From: CAZRQL01 sp964602415
GTDB lineage: Bacteria > Bacteroidota > Bacteroidia > Cytophagales > Flammeovirgaceae
Assembly (NCBI GenBank): GCA_964602415.1
Contig: CAZRQL010000002.1
Coordinates: forward strand, 1-64,000
Reading direction: 5' to 3'
Length of the DNA: 64,000 nucleotides
The notes under the pieces are model-generated. The model had not been told where the DNA came from and made no database searches. It worked only from the letters and a program-made list of their open reading frames with translations. A program made the position numbers and the translations under genes. This document shows positions 9,501-16,643 of the stretch, in pieces (positions within the stretch are counted from its first letter, which is position 1; each line of letters starts with the position of its first letter).

Positions 9501-10053
9501 CTTGATTTATAGTTTTAGAGATCTCGCTCATCTGAGTGGTCAAATTCTTTTTGGGCGGTTCTTTAGTTGGCTGTTTTGCGTTTTCCTGTGGTTCGTCTTC
9601 AACATCTATATCTACAAGTCGGTTAGATTTATAGCCACGTTTTTGGTTGAGCCAAAAAATAAGCCGGCCAAGTTCGGGAAGTGAAATCTTTTTTGTGAGT
9701 GCTTTGACCCTTAGCTCTAACAATTCTTTTGCGGTCAGTCTAAATAATTCTTCTGTAGGACTCAGGCCATGTTTTGCAAGCAAATTTTTCAGTTTTTCAC
9801 GCCTTTGTCTATATCTTCTGTAAATTTTTCTTATACCTCTGAGTTGTCTTCTTTCTGTATTTTTTGTGGCCGGTTTTCCTTGCTCAAAATTCCTTATGTT
9901 GTCATCAGAAGGAATTATCCTCACGCCGGATTGCAGCAAAGAAATAACCTGAACCAACGAAGATTCACTATCTGTTGATTTTGTGGTTTCTACAACTGCC
10001 CAACCAACAGAGTTTGTTCCAATATCAAGACCTAAAATAATATTTTTTTTCAT
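6553..10053 (-). CDS. cas9: CRISPR-associated endonuclease Cas9 (type II-C)
   Basis: 1166-aa RNA-guided double-strand DNA nuclease. RuvC-I LGLDIGTNSVGWAVV carries D10. An arginine-rich bridge helix follows (near RRQLRGIRKIYRRYRQRR). RuvC-II is HIELAREM with E541, the HNH motif YQIEHIIPKSRF has H622, and RuvC-III is HHALDAIVVA with H804 and D807. All catalytic residues of both nuclease domains are present. The start MKKNIILGLDIG is chosen because a longer frame to 10113 would run through the tracrRNA anti-repeat. The TAA (6555-6553) sits on the last base of the terminal repeat. A weak promoter, TTG-N21-TACTTTTA on the minus strand, lies between the tracrRNA anti-repeat and the start codon. Confidence 0.98.
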   Translation of the reverse strand: MKKNIILGLDIGTNSVGWAVVETTKSTDSESSLVQVISLLQSGVRIIPSDDNIRNFEQGKPATKNTERRQLRGIRKIYRRYRQRREKLKNLLAKHGLSPTEELFRLTAKELLELRVKALTKKISLPELGRLIFWLNQKRGYKSNRLVDIDVEDEPQENAKQPTKEPPKKNLTTQMSEISKTINQDHLTIGQYLLKRYKDNDREPLKSNIPFLRSDFEVEFDRIWDTQAKFYPKILKGNSRMDKESLKDTLYKSIKYDTIYYQRPLKSQKKSVGFCRFSKGTSLEKETGELKLYPRKVCPQSSPYFQEFRIWQQINNLTIVEKETTHSRTLKEEDKQNLYRLLTSKQELSEKEILKLFGYSQENYEINLTAKKLLGNQTTAKLKSKFDTHKYKKADLFLKFNIEQGDEQPLFQLWHLLYAAQDSEKLTQVLQTKFGFPKELAEDLSKITFTKSYASMGTQAIKKMLPHMVKGIKYHEAAQLAGLDHSDPENKRKSDTTQDKLKPIKAGEMRQPVVEQVINQVVNVVNAIMDKYGKPQAIHIELAREMKKNAEQRAKDIKNIATNTRKRELAKKWLIENGITQSLKNIEKCLLWHETKKISVFSGKVISSSDLFGDENKYQIEHIIPKSRFFDDSMANKTLCESYINKEKDKQTAYEYMKQKGNLEEFTKRLFSLCLKKKEKGEKRKDTNETDYNELCGIPYNKIKNRLLAEKIPEDFVNRQLAETRYITREVKTRLGEICPKIVVTSGQITDLLKHSWGLDSVLEELNKEKIKEKIDILKKANNQKTKDTTPFIFSKREFDHRHHALDAIVVACTSQSLIQRYNTLNAKGTTLQKGKDGKTISVYKPPVPIYHKMDDESKSLGAFRKMVINTLANVLVSIKNSQKTLAFQPIKDEKGNYLPQYKTPAARGQLHKETIYRVHWDKTSQKPKRFLERVELNNSFKESWIKDIPDLKIREILTKRLEEYENDPKKAFASDKLPVWFNEEKRIPIKKVRLTINQEPIALRVNSDGPNALLPLEQRPLKDFVMLRNNYMAVIFKKLVKKGEQYEDNIISFYEAVQRKKESLPYYSLEEGETLVMTMRINEMFVFDLDPQETDFKDPSNAALISEHLYRLQKMTKKDYYFRHHLAPTIDYNDFKRITSLNNLISTKCTKVRLNHLGEVVHVGE

Positions 10054-10059
10054 AATCGC

Positions 10060-10090
10060 TTGCTTTTTTGCAACAATAAAAGTAATTTTG
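10060..10090 (+). promoter_or_regulatory. tracrRNA promoter
   Basis: TTG (10060-10062), 20 bases, then TAATTTTG (10083-10090). The -7 box and spacing equal those inside the CRISPR repeats. The predicted start is near 10096-10098, at the first bases of the anti-repeat. It lies just upstream of the cas9 start and faces away from it, so cas9 and tracrRNA are divergent. Confidence 0.6.
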
Positions 10091-10093
10091 TTC

Positions 10094-10185
10094 CGATTTT
10101 GAAAGCAATTCACAAAAAGAAGTTTTTAACTTCGCAGTGAAAACACAACGGTGGCCTTTGCGCAAGCAAGGGTCGCTTGATTTTA
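10094..10185 (+). ncRNA. tracrRNA
   Basis: CGATTTTGAAAGCAA (10094-10108) followed by TTCACAA is the repeat sequence in plus orientation with one substitution at 10109. It can therefore pair with the 5' part of a minus-strand crRNA repeat with a single U-U mismatch. Downstream are a 6-bp hairpin (10119-10133) and a 9-bp stem capped by a GCAA tetraloop (10153-10174), then a short T-rich end at 10181-10184. An anti-repeat followed by two hairpins is the usual tracrRNA layout. The 3' end is a prediction and overlaps the stop codon of the convergent ATPase gene. Confidence 0.8.
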
Positions 10186-12141
10186 GGGCAAATCCTCCTG
10201 AGCCAATAATGCCTTAAAATCCGAGTCATCTTTCAACCACTGAAAATCTTTTTCGCTCAGTGCGTGTTTTTTGAAAGATTTATCCAATACCAGCGCTTGC
10301 CTTAGGTGTATGATAACGTCTTGCTTGCTTTGAAAAATACCAAACACACAGGCGGCATTGTAGTGGGGATGTGCCAAATTGGGGTTGAGTTCGCAGGCTT
10401 TGAGAAAGTCTTTGAGTGCTTGGCTGTAATTGGCCAGTTGGTAATGGCAATGTCCCCTGAGAGAAAAATACTGTGCATCGGTGTCGTTGAGGGAGATGGC
10501 CTTGTCCAAATCGGCGATGGCCAGCTCATATTCTTCGAGCTTGAGCCTGCAATCTGCGCGGTTGAAGTAAGCCGTAGGAAATTTTGGCTTCAAAGCCACC
10601 GCCTTGTCGTAGTCAGATATGGCTTCTTCGTAGTTGCCCATCATGGTTTTGACCGTACCGCAGTTGATGATGGACTCGAAGTTGTCAGGGTTGTACTCCA
10701 GTGCTTTGTAGAAGTCGGATATGGCTTCTATGTACTGTTTGAGTTTCTTTTTTGCCAATCCTCTGTTGTTGTAGCCTTTTGCAGAGGTAGGATTGAGCCT
10801 TAGCCCGGCATCAAAATCTTTGATGGCTTCGATAGGATTCTCCATAGACAACTTGACTGCACCCCTTGTAAAATAGCAATCAGCCAAGTCGGGCTGTATT
10901 TCGATGGCTTTGTTGCAGTCTTTGAGTGCTTCGGCTAACCTGTTGATTCTTCGGAAAATAAGTGCACGGTTGTTGTAGGCACGGGCATCGTCACTGTTTA
11001 GCGCAATGGCTTTGTCAAAGTCTTCAAGGGCATCTTCCCATCGGCTGAGTTCAGCCTTAGCCGTACCTCTGTTGATATAGGCTTCGGCAAAATTAGGGTT
11101 GATTTCCAAAGCCTTATCATAGTCTTCGAGGGCTTCTTGGTATTGTTCGAGTTCAGATTTGGCATTGGCCAAATTGAACAAACGCCCCGCCATGGTGGTG
11201 GATGGACTCTGCCCCGAGGGGTCTTTTTCGAGGTAGCGCACCAGATTGGCGTATTTTTCGGCCAGCGTCCCAAATTCGGGGCTTCGCCTTTCATCGTCAA
11301 ACAAGACGTTTTCCCCAAAAGCCAAATCCCGTTTGTAGTCGAGCATGGTTTCTTTGAGGTACTGGTTTTCTTTGATTTCGGCGTGGTTTTCGTAGTATTG
11401 TTTGTCTAAGTTTTTAATTAAAAACCCAAATTTTTCTTTGAAAAGCCTTGTCCAAGTCTCGCTCTTGCCCTCGATGGAGAGGTCTATGCGCGAAAGCACC
11501 GGAAAAATCACAGGCTTTCTAAACTTGCCCTGTACGTAAGAAGAAGAGATGATGCTGTTGGCTGCCCGCAGCGTGCCTTCAAAACTTTGGTTTGTGGGGG
11601 CGGTAAGCATAAAATTGGCATCGGGAAACTGCACGTTGCAAATACCCGAATAGTCGCTGATGCCCGTTCTGCTGTCCAAAAATATGTAGTCGTAGTCAAG
11701 AGCTTTGAGTCTTTCTTTCAAAAACTCAATGTACAGTTTGCCGTCCAAGAGTTCATAAAACTCATTCCAGTCGAAATTGGAGACCAGTTGAGAGTATTTT
11801 TGGTTGTACTGGCCGGCGGGGATGAGGTCTATGCGGCCTTTTGTGTTGTAGGAGCGGCGCAGGTTGGTGATGTAGCTTGGGTCAAAAAATGGCAACTCAC
11901 TTTGGGCTGGTTCTTTTTTTGTTTTAACTATTTTAATGTAGTCGTAGAGCAGATTGATGACCCCACGCACCTTGAGGGTGGTGTTGTTTTTGCCAAAATA
12001 ATAATGAATCCCGGGAGCTTCTAAGTCCCAGTCCATCAAAAGCACTTTTCGGCCTCTGTAATGGCACAAATAGGCTGCCATATTGGCCAACAGTTGGGTG
12101 CGGCCAACCCCACCCTTGTAAGAGAAAAAGCTAACTATCAT
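10183..12141 (-). CDS. KGGVGR-variant MinD/ParA-like ATPase fused to TPR repeats
   Basis: 652 aa. Residues 1 to about 290 are a MinD/ParA-type ATPase: deviant Walker A YKGGVGRT (K9, with Arg14 where the P-loop lysine normally is), LLMDWDLEAPG, and DSRTG at 156-160 in the Walker B region. Residues from about 320 to 620 form roughly nine tetratricopeptide repeats (for example AEAYINRGTAKAELSRWEDA). This KGGVGR branch is known from computational studies of multi-gene conflict and signalling systems. Its ATG overlaps the stop of the upstream gene as ATGA, so the two are translationally coupled. I infer an ATP-dependent sensor or scaffold; the substrate is unknown. It lies beside the CRISPR-Cas locus. 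Confidence 0.85.
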   Translation of the reverse strand: MIVSFFSYKGGVGRTQLLANMAAYLCHYRGRKVLLMDWDLEAPGIHYYFGKNNTTLKVRGVINLLYDYIKIVKTKKEPAQSELPFFDPSYITNLRRSYNTKGRIDLIPAGQYNQKYSQLVSNFDWNEFYELLDGKLYIEFLKERLKALDYDYIFLDSRTGISDYSGICNVQFPDANFMLTAPTNQSFEGTLRAANSIISSSYVQGKFRKPVIFPVLSRIDLSIEGKSETWTRLFKEKFGFLIKNLDKQYYENHAEIKENQYLKETMLDYKRDLAFGENVLFDDERRSPEFGTLAEKYANLVRYLEKDPSGQSPSTTMAGRLFNLANAKSELEQYQEALEDYDKALEINPNFAEAYINRGTAKAELSRWEDALEDFDKAIALNSDDARAYNNRALIFRRINRLAEALKDCNKAIEIQPDLADCYFTRGAVKLSMENPIEAIKDFDAGLRLNPTSAKGYNNRGLAKKKLKQYIEAISDFYKALEYNPDNFESIINCGTVKTMMGNYEEAISDYDKAVALKPKFPTAYFNRADCRLKLEEYELAIADLDKAISLNDTDAQYFSLRGHCHYQLANYSQALKDFLKACELNPNLAHPHYNAACVFGIFQSKQDVIIHLRQALVLDKSFKKHALSEKDFQWLKDDSDFKALLAQEDLP

Positions 12142-12941
12142 GCGTTTGGTGGTATTTTGGTTTCATCAAAACTTGCAGAAAGCATTTTGAAAGCCGTACT
12201 GTTTTGAAACTTTTTAAAATGCTCGGAAAGATAAGATTTTGAAACAGGAGCTACGCCCCTGACAGTAATGGCGATATTGCTTAGACGGCGAAAAAACTCG
12301 ATTTTGTCGGGTATCTCCGGCTCCAGATGTGCGTAAGATTGGCCAAAGCGAGAAAAATAGCACTGCTCCAAATCGGGAAGTGTTTTTTTGCGAAACTTTT
12401 GCAAACGAGACCTAAGCGCGGGTTTGAGGGTTTTGCAGATAGGAACAAGCACGCCACCTGTCTGGCTGCTGTCAAAAATTTTGGCCAAAGCCTTGTTTTG
12501 GGGAAGTCCCAAAGCCAGCGGATCGGCTATAAGCACGACTTTTTGTCGGATAGATTCCTTCAAATCCATGCTCTGGCTTCGATCGGGCATCCAACCTTCT
12601 ACAAAAACAACATCCATCTCTATACCCGACTCTAAATAAAACTCAGCCAACAACTCGGATATGGTTTGCCCGCCAAAAGGCTTCCACTTGGCCACTGAAT
12701 CATCATAACGACGCAAAAAATCCGGTTCTTGAATCCCCCCCTCTTCCACTTCCAAGCCCTTCAGGGTGGTGGACAGCACCAGCACGCTGAGCTGCTTGTG
12801 CCCAACCCAGCGGCGCATCATCTCCCCCAGTATGGTTAGCTCTGTGGGTGTGGAGGTGCGTACCTCAACCACCGAGTTGACTACATTTTGCAGCACTATA
12901 TTGTTTTCACCACTAAGTTGTAAGCGGTTGATTTGGGGCAT
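12138..12941 (-). CDS. Uncharacterised protein coupled to the KGGVGR ATPase
   Basis: 267 aa, no signal peptide or membrane segment. Residues 5-27 (QLSGENNIVLQNVVNSVVEV and flanks) look like the short glycine/asparagine-rich beta peptides at the N-termini of several STAND/EAD conflict-system proteins. The rest alternates strands and helices: LSVLVLSTTL, MDVVFVEGW, KVVLIADPLALG, GGVLVPIC. That is a Rossmann-like or TIR-like pattern, but no catalytic motif is recognisable. It is the first gene of a two-gene operon with a good promoter just upstream. I infer an effector or adaptor for the ATPase-TPR partner; the fold assignment is tentative. Confidence 0.7.
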   Translation of the reverse strand: MPQINRLQLSGENNIVLQNVVNSVVEVRTSTPTELTILGEMMRRWVGHKQLSVLVLSTTLKGLEVEEGGIQEPDFLRRYDDSVAKWKPFGGQTISELLAEFYLESGIEMDVVFVEGWMPDRSQSMDLKESIRQKVVLIADPLALGLPQNKALAKIFDSSQTGGVLVPICKTLKPALRSRLQKFRKKTLPDLEQCYFSRFGQSYAHLEPEIPDKIEFFRRLSNIAITVRGVAPVSKSYLSEHFKKFQNSTAFKMLSASFDETKIPPNA

Positions 12942-12956
12942 ATATCGGGTTTACTG

Positions 12957-12986
12957 CAAATATAAGAACTTGAAGCCCTCAACAAA
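12957..12986 (-). promoter_or_regulatory. Promoter of the KGGVGR two-gene operon
   Basis: On the minus strand: TTTG (complement of 12983-12986), 18 bases, TATATTTG (complement of 12957-12964). This is a full match to the Bacteroidetes pattern. The predicted start near 12950 gives a leader of only about 9 bases before the ATG at 12941. Confidence 0.55.
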
Positions 12987-13035
12987 ATATCAACAAAACC
13001 TGATAAGTTTTTTGACGGCTTAAAAAAATAAAACT

Positions 13036-13494
13036 CTATTTGCCCTCTTCAATTTCGCTGTCAGCCAGCAGATGAATCTCCCCACATTGCGAAACAGGGC
13101 TTCCCGCCTTGAGGTCAAAGTCATACTTTGATAAAAATTCTGTCAAATAGCCGACAAACTGCTGCTTTTTGTCTTTATTCACTCTTACAAATTCATAGCC
13201 AAAAATATCCAAATCGCCGGCTTGGTTGAAATGCAAGTGAACAAAAATACGTTGCCGCTTGCCAAAACTAAATTTCTTGGATTGCAAAAAAATCATGTAC
13301 TCATGCCAGAAGTCATGCCATACCCTGTCTGCGTGTTTTTCATCGTAATTGGCCAAAGATGAAAGTTTGGGATAATCTTGATGGTACTTTGTGGACTGCT
13401 CGGCACTCAATTTTTTGAAATCAATCACTTTGACCTGCGCTTGCAAACTTACAGACACAAAAAATAAGATGAGCAAACAAGTAAAATTTCTCAT
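13036..13494 (-). CDS. Secreted hypothetical protein
   Basis: 152 aa. The start MRNFTCLLILFFVSVSLQAQ is a typical signal peptide ending in AQA/QAQ-type cleavage; an in-frame extension to 13614 would overlap the divergent uridine kinase start and hide the signal peptide. The mature part is charged and rich in Lys, Phe and His, with no domain I recognise. It likely acts in the periplasm or outside the cell. It is divergent from the uridine kinase gene. Confidence 0.6.
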   Translation of the reverse strand: MRNFTCLLILFFVSVSLQAQVKVIDFKKLSAEQSTKYHQDYPKLSSLANYDEKHADRVWHDFWHEYMIFLQSKKFSFGKRQRIFVHLHFNQAGDLDIFGYEFVRVNKDKKQQFVGYLTEFLSKYDFDLKAGSPVSQCGEIHLLADSEIEEGK

Positions 13495-13591
13495 AAACAG
13501 TGCAGTTATTTTGTTGGTTACAATTTTAGGAATAAAAACGGGTATTTTTGCATAAATGAATTTTTTTTGACAAATTAATAAATCATCTGAA

Positions 13592-14212
13592 GTGAAATCA
13601 TTTATATTGGCCATAACCGGAGGCAGCGGCAGCGGAAAGACTTACTTTGTCAACAGGCTCAAAGAATACTTTCCCGACAGAGCAACGGTTTTTTCTCAAG
13701 ACAACTACTACCTGCCCCGCGAACAGCAACCCCGCGACCCAAACGGAATAGCCAATTTTGACCTGCCTGAGTCCATCGCTTTGGCTGAGTTTAGCCGTGA
13801 TGTCGAAAGACTCAAAAGTGGAGAGACCATAGAGCTAAACGAGTACACATTCAATAATCCGGGACTAAGCCCCAAAAAACTCATTTTTAGACCCAACCCG
13901 ATTTTTTTAGTGGAAGGCTTGTTTCTGCTCCACAGTGAAGAGCTTTCCGAACTGTTTGATTTGATAGTGTTTGTAGATGCCCCTGACTACGTAAGGCTGC
14001 GGCGTAGGCTGGTACGAGACCAACTGGAAAGAGGCTACGATGTCTCAGACGTGCTCTATCGCTTTGAAAACCACGTTATGCCCTCCTACCAACACTACAT
14101 TGCCCCCTACAAAAACAAAGCACATATTTTTGTCAATAACGAAAAAGACTGCGAAAAAGCCATCGAAGTGTTGGCTTGTTTTCTCAAAAATGGAATCACA
14201 AAGCAATATTGA
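13592..14212 (+). CDS. udk: Uridine kinase
   Basis: 206 aa; phosphorylates uridine/cytidine in pyrimidine salvage. The P-loop is GGSGSGKT (residues 10-17), followed by the substrate motif FSQDNYYLP and the arginine-rich lid RLRRRLVRD. It begins with GTG at 13592, since no suitable ATG precedes the ILAITGGSGSGKT strand. A -7 box TATTTTTG at 13543-13550 lies 41 bases upstream. The 3' end overlaps the next gene by 23 bases. Confidence 0.9.
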   Translation: MKSFILAITGGSGSGKTYFVNRLKEYFPDRATVFSQDNYYLPREQQPRDPNGIANFDLPESIALAEFSRDVERLKSGETIELNEYTFNNPGLSPKKLIFRPNPIFLVEGLFLLHSEELSELFDLIVFVDAPDYVRLRRRLVRDQLERGYDVSDVLYRFENHVMPSYQHYIAPYKNKAHIFVNNEKDCEKAIEVLACFLKNGITKQY

Positions 14213-14435
14213 AAAAGCCATTTTGGAGTTGGCCGAAAAACGAGGCAGAGAAAAGACTTTTTGCCCTTCAGAAGTAGCCAGAGCACTTTTTGCTGACGGG
14301 TGGCGCGATAAAATGGAGTCTGTCCGCGCAGCAGCCAAAAAATTGGTCGAACAACACTTGATTGTCATCACCCAAAAAGGCCAAATTGTAGATCCTTCCA
14401 CCGCCAAAGGGGCTATCAGAATCAGAAAAAAATGA
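14190..14435 (+). CDS. DUF3253 family protein
   Basis: 81 aa. The pattern (ILELAEKRGREKTFCPSEVARAL, then GWRDKMESVRAAAKKLV and GAIRIRKK) matches the small DUF3253 family, which resembles a winged helix. Function unknown. The ATG at 14190 gives the usual family length; the frame continues upstream inside udk but that part is not family-like. It overlaps udk by 23 bases and converges with the cryptochrome gene 4 bases later. Confidence 0.8.
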   Translation: MESQSNIEKAILELAEKRGREKTFCPSEVARALFADGWRDKMESVRAAAKKLVEQHLIVITQKGQIVDPSTAKGAIRIRKK

Positions 14436-14439
14436 TAGA

Positions 14440-15711
14440 TTAGCTCAGCCAAGTCTTAATGTATTCGCCTTTAGGGTCGTAGCGTTCTTGTTGGCTTTTG
14501 ATGTTGAAATACCGCCCTTCGCGGGGGTCGTTGCCCAGTCCGGCTACATAGAGCCAGTTGCCCCAGTTGCTGCAAACGTCGTAGTCCAGCAAAGCGTGCT
14601 CAAAGTACGCCGCCCCCCAACGCCAATCCAACTTGAGGTCTTTGCAAAGGTACGAAGCCACATTTTGACGGCCTCGATTTGACATAAATCCTGTGAATTT
14701 TAGCTCTTTCATATTGGCATCCACAAAATCCACACCTGTCTCTCCTTCTACCCAAGCCTGAAAAGCCCCTTTGTCATCTTTAAATTGGTAGGGAGAGCCT
14801 TTTATGCCCCCTGCCATGAAAAACTTAGCCCCATGCTTGAGAGCCGTAAAATGGAAAAAATCCCTCCACAGCAACTCAAACACCAGCCAATAGGTGCTGT
14901 CATTTTTTTCGACTTCTTCTTCAAATTGAGCCACTTGGTGGTAGATGTATCTTGGCGAAACACAGCCCAAAGCCAGATAAGCCGACAGTTTGGAACTGTA
15001 CTCACTGCCCAACAGTTGGTTGCGGGTCTCTTTGTAATGGGCAAGGCTTTTTTGCCGCCAAATGTAGCGGCTGACCCTTTCTAAGGCTGCTGTTTCCCCA
15101 CCCCTAAACTCAAAAGCGGCGCGTTTGTCTTTCAAAGGCAGTTCATAGCCCAAGTCGGGTATTTCGCCTATTTCTATGTCGGGAAGCTCCGGCAACACAT
15201 CAGGGCACTCCGCACAAGACAAAACAGGGGTTCGCTGGCCAAGAGGCTCTACTTGATTCCTAAATTGGGTAAAAATATCTGCAAACCGCTCTATGGAATG
15301 CCTTAGGTGGCTGGGATGAACAAGGGTTTGGCTTTCATGAAGTTGCAAGCTAACTTTTTGGGATAGCTGCTGCTGGTCTTTCATTTCGTAGTACCCATGC
15401 CCTGCTTGGGCAAAAATACGGGTAGCCCCGATTTGCTGAGCCACATCTGTAAGCACCTTGGCGGGATTTCCGACCACCACCAACAAATCGCTGCCCAAAG
15501 CCTTGAGCGAGGATTTGAGGTCTTTGAGGCTTTCTATCAAAAAATGGGCGCGCCGGCTGCCCATCCTTTTGAAACCCAAAAATTTGTGGGATTGTAATTC
15601 CCGCTCATCAATCACATATACGGGCAGCAGTTCTTTGGATTGTATGCCGCACAAGACAGGCTGGTCATAAAGCCGCAAATCGTTTCTAAACCAGTAGATA
15701 GATGTTTTCAT
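14440..15711 (-). CDS. DASH-family cryptochrome
   Basis: 423 aa. The N-terminal photolyase domain starts SIYWFRNDLRLYDQP; the FAD-binding domain has the typical TGFMSNRGRQNVASYLCKDL, DWRWGAAYFEHALLDYDVCSNWGNW and GRYFNIKSQ. DASH cryptochromes bind FAD plus a folate antenna and repair CPDs mainly in single-stranded DNA. Length is normal. It is the last gene of a minus-strand run, 20 bases behind a rhomboid gene. Confidence 0.95.
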   Translation of the reverse strand: MKTSIYWFRNDLRLYDQPVLCGIQSKELLPVYVIDERELQSHKFLGFKRMGSRRAHFLIESLKDLKSSLKALGSDLLVVVGNPAKVLTDVAQQIGATRIFAQAGHGYYEMKDQQQLSQKVSLQLHESQTLVHPSHLRHSIERFADIFTQFRNQVEPLGQRTPVLSCAECPDVLPELPDIEIGEIPDLGYELPLKDKRAAFEFRGGETAALERVSRYIWRQKSLAHYKETRNQLLGSEYSSKLSAYLALGCVSPRYIYHQVAQFEEEVEKNDSTYWLVFELLWRDFFHFTALKHGAKFFMAGGIKGSPYQFKDDKGAFQAWVEGETGVDFVDANMKELKFTGFMSNRGRQNVASYLCKDLKLDWRWGAAYFEHALLDYDVCSNWGNWLYVAGLGNDPREGRYFNIKSQQERYDPKGEYIKTWLS

Positions 15712-15731
15712 ACTCTACCTACAGACGAAAA

Positions 15732-16595
15732 TTAGCGGCCAAAATCTTCTTGACTGGCTCTAAGCAGGATTTGTTTTTCTTCGGTTGTCAGTTTTTCGTA
15801 TCCCTTTTCGGATATTTTGTCAAGTATTGCGTCAATGATTTCTTGGTTGGGTTTGCCTTCGGAGGGCGGTATGGATTTTTTGCCGGCAAAAGAAGCGTAA
15901 GCCTTCACTTTTTGAGGGCTGGATTTGCTTGCGCCAAACAAACCAAAAAAAGTATAGTTGGAGCGTAAGCCCTTGATATAGAGATACCCTGCTGCCGCAC
16001 CAAACAAATGTGCCAACTCTCCGCCCGAGTTTGTACCCCTGAGCGCAAAAAGAGAAAGCACCAAAACCGCCAAAGCCAAGTACTTGATTTTGACAGGCCC
16101 GAAAAAAATCAAGTAAAAAGTATAGTTGGGCGCAAGGGTAGCCGCCGCCAAAATAACCCCAAAAACCGAGGCCGATGAACCAATGAGCACCAAGCCGGGG
16201 TTGATGCCCATCTTAGGCCCCAAGTAGCCCAGTAGCAAAAAGGAAATTCCGCCGGCTATCCCACCCAACGTATAAATTCGGAGCAAATGATGAGGCCTGA
16301 CAAGTGTTTGAAGCACCATCCCAAACCAATATAGGTTCAGCATATTGAACAACAGGTGCATAAACCCTTCTTGGGTAAAGAAGTAAGTAATGATAGTCCA
16401 AGGAACAAACAGCCATTGCAGAAAGGAAGGCGGCAAGCCTAAAAAATGAAAAACCAGCCACCTCTCACTCTGAGGAGAAAAGAGGTAAATCAAATTCAAG
16501 GCTACAAATACAGCTACATTGACAATGATGAGGCGCGAAAGCACATTGTTTGGTTTGTTCCAAGTGTACTTCAAGTCGGCGATAAATCCTTGCAT
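15732..16595 (-). CDS. Rhomboid family intramembrane serine protease
   Basis: 287 aa with at least six membrane segments. The catalytic Ser lies in LIGSSASVFG (S141) and the His in GELAHLFGAAAGY (H196); the HLLFNMLNLYWFG helix carries the conserved Asn. The polar C-terminal tail of about 80 residues (KSSPQKVKAY to QEDFGR) faces the cytoplasm or periplasm and may bind a partner. The start MQGFIADLKYTWNKPNN matches relatives; an ATG 33 bases upstream (16628) is the alternative. It is the second of two adjacent rhomboid genes. Confidence 0.88.
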   Translation of the reverse strand: MQGFIADLKYTWNKPNNVLSRLIIVNVAVFVALNLIYLFSPQSERWLVFHFLGLPPSFLQWLFVPWTIITYFFTQEGFMHLLFNMLNLYWFGMVLQTLVRPHHLLRIYTLGGIAGGISFLLLGYLGPKMGINPGLVLIGSSASVFGVILAAATLAPNYTFYLIFFGPVKIKYLALAVLVLSLFALRGTNSGGELAHLFGAAAGYLYIKGLRSNYTFFGLFGASKSSPQKVKAYASFAGKKSIPPSEGKPNQEIIDAILDKISEKGYEKLTTEEKQILLRASQEDFGR

Positions 16596-16643
16596 AACTT
16601 GTGTAATTTTTATCTTTACAAGACGCAATCTAAAAAGGTTCTC

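Noticed and set aside
10054..10113. Cas9 extended by 20 residues at the N-terminus
   Set aside because: The extension reads through the tracrRNA promoter and anti-repeat, and the RuvC-I strand begins right after the internal Met.
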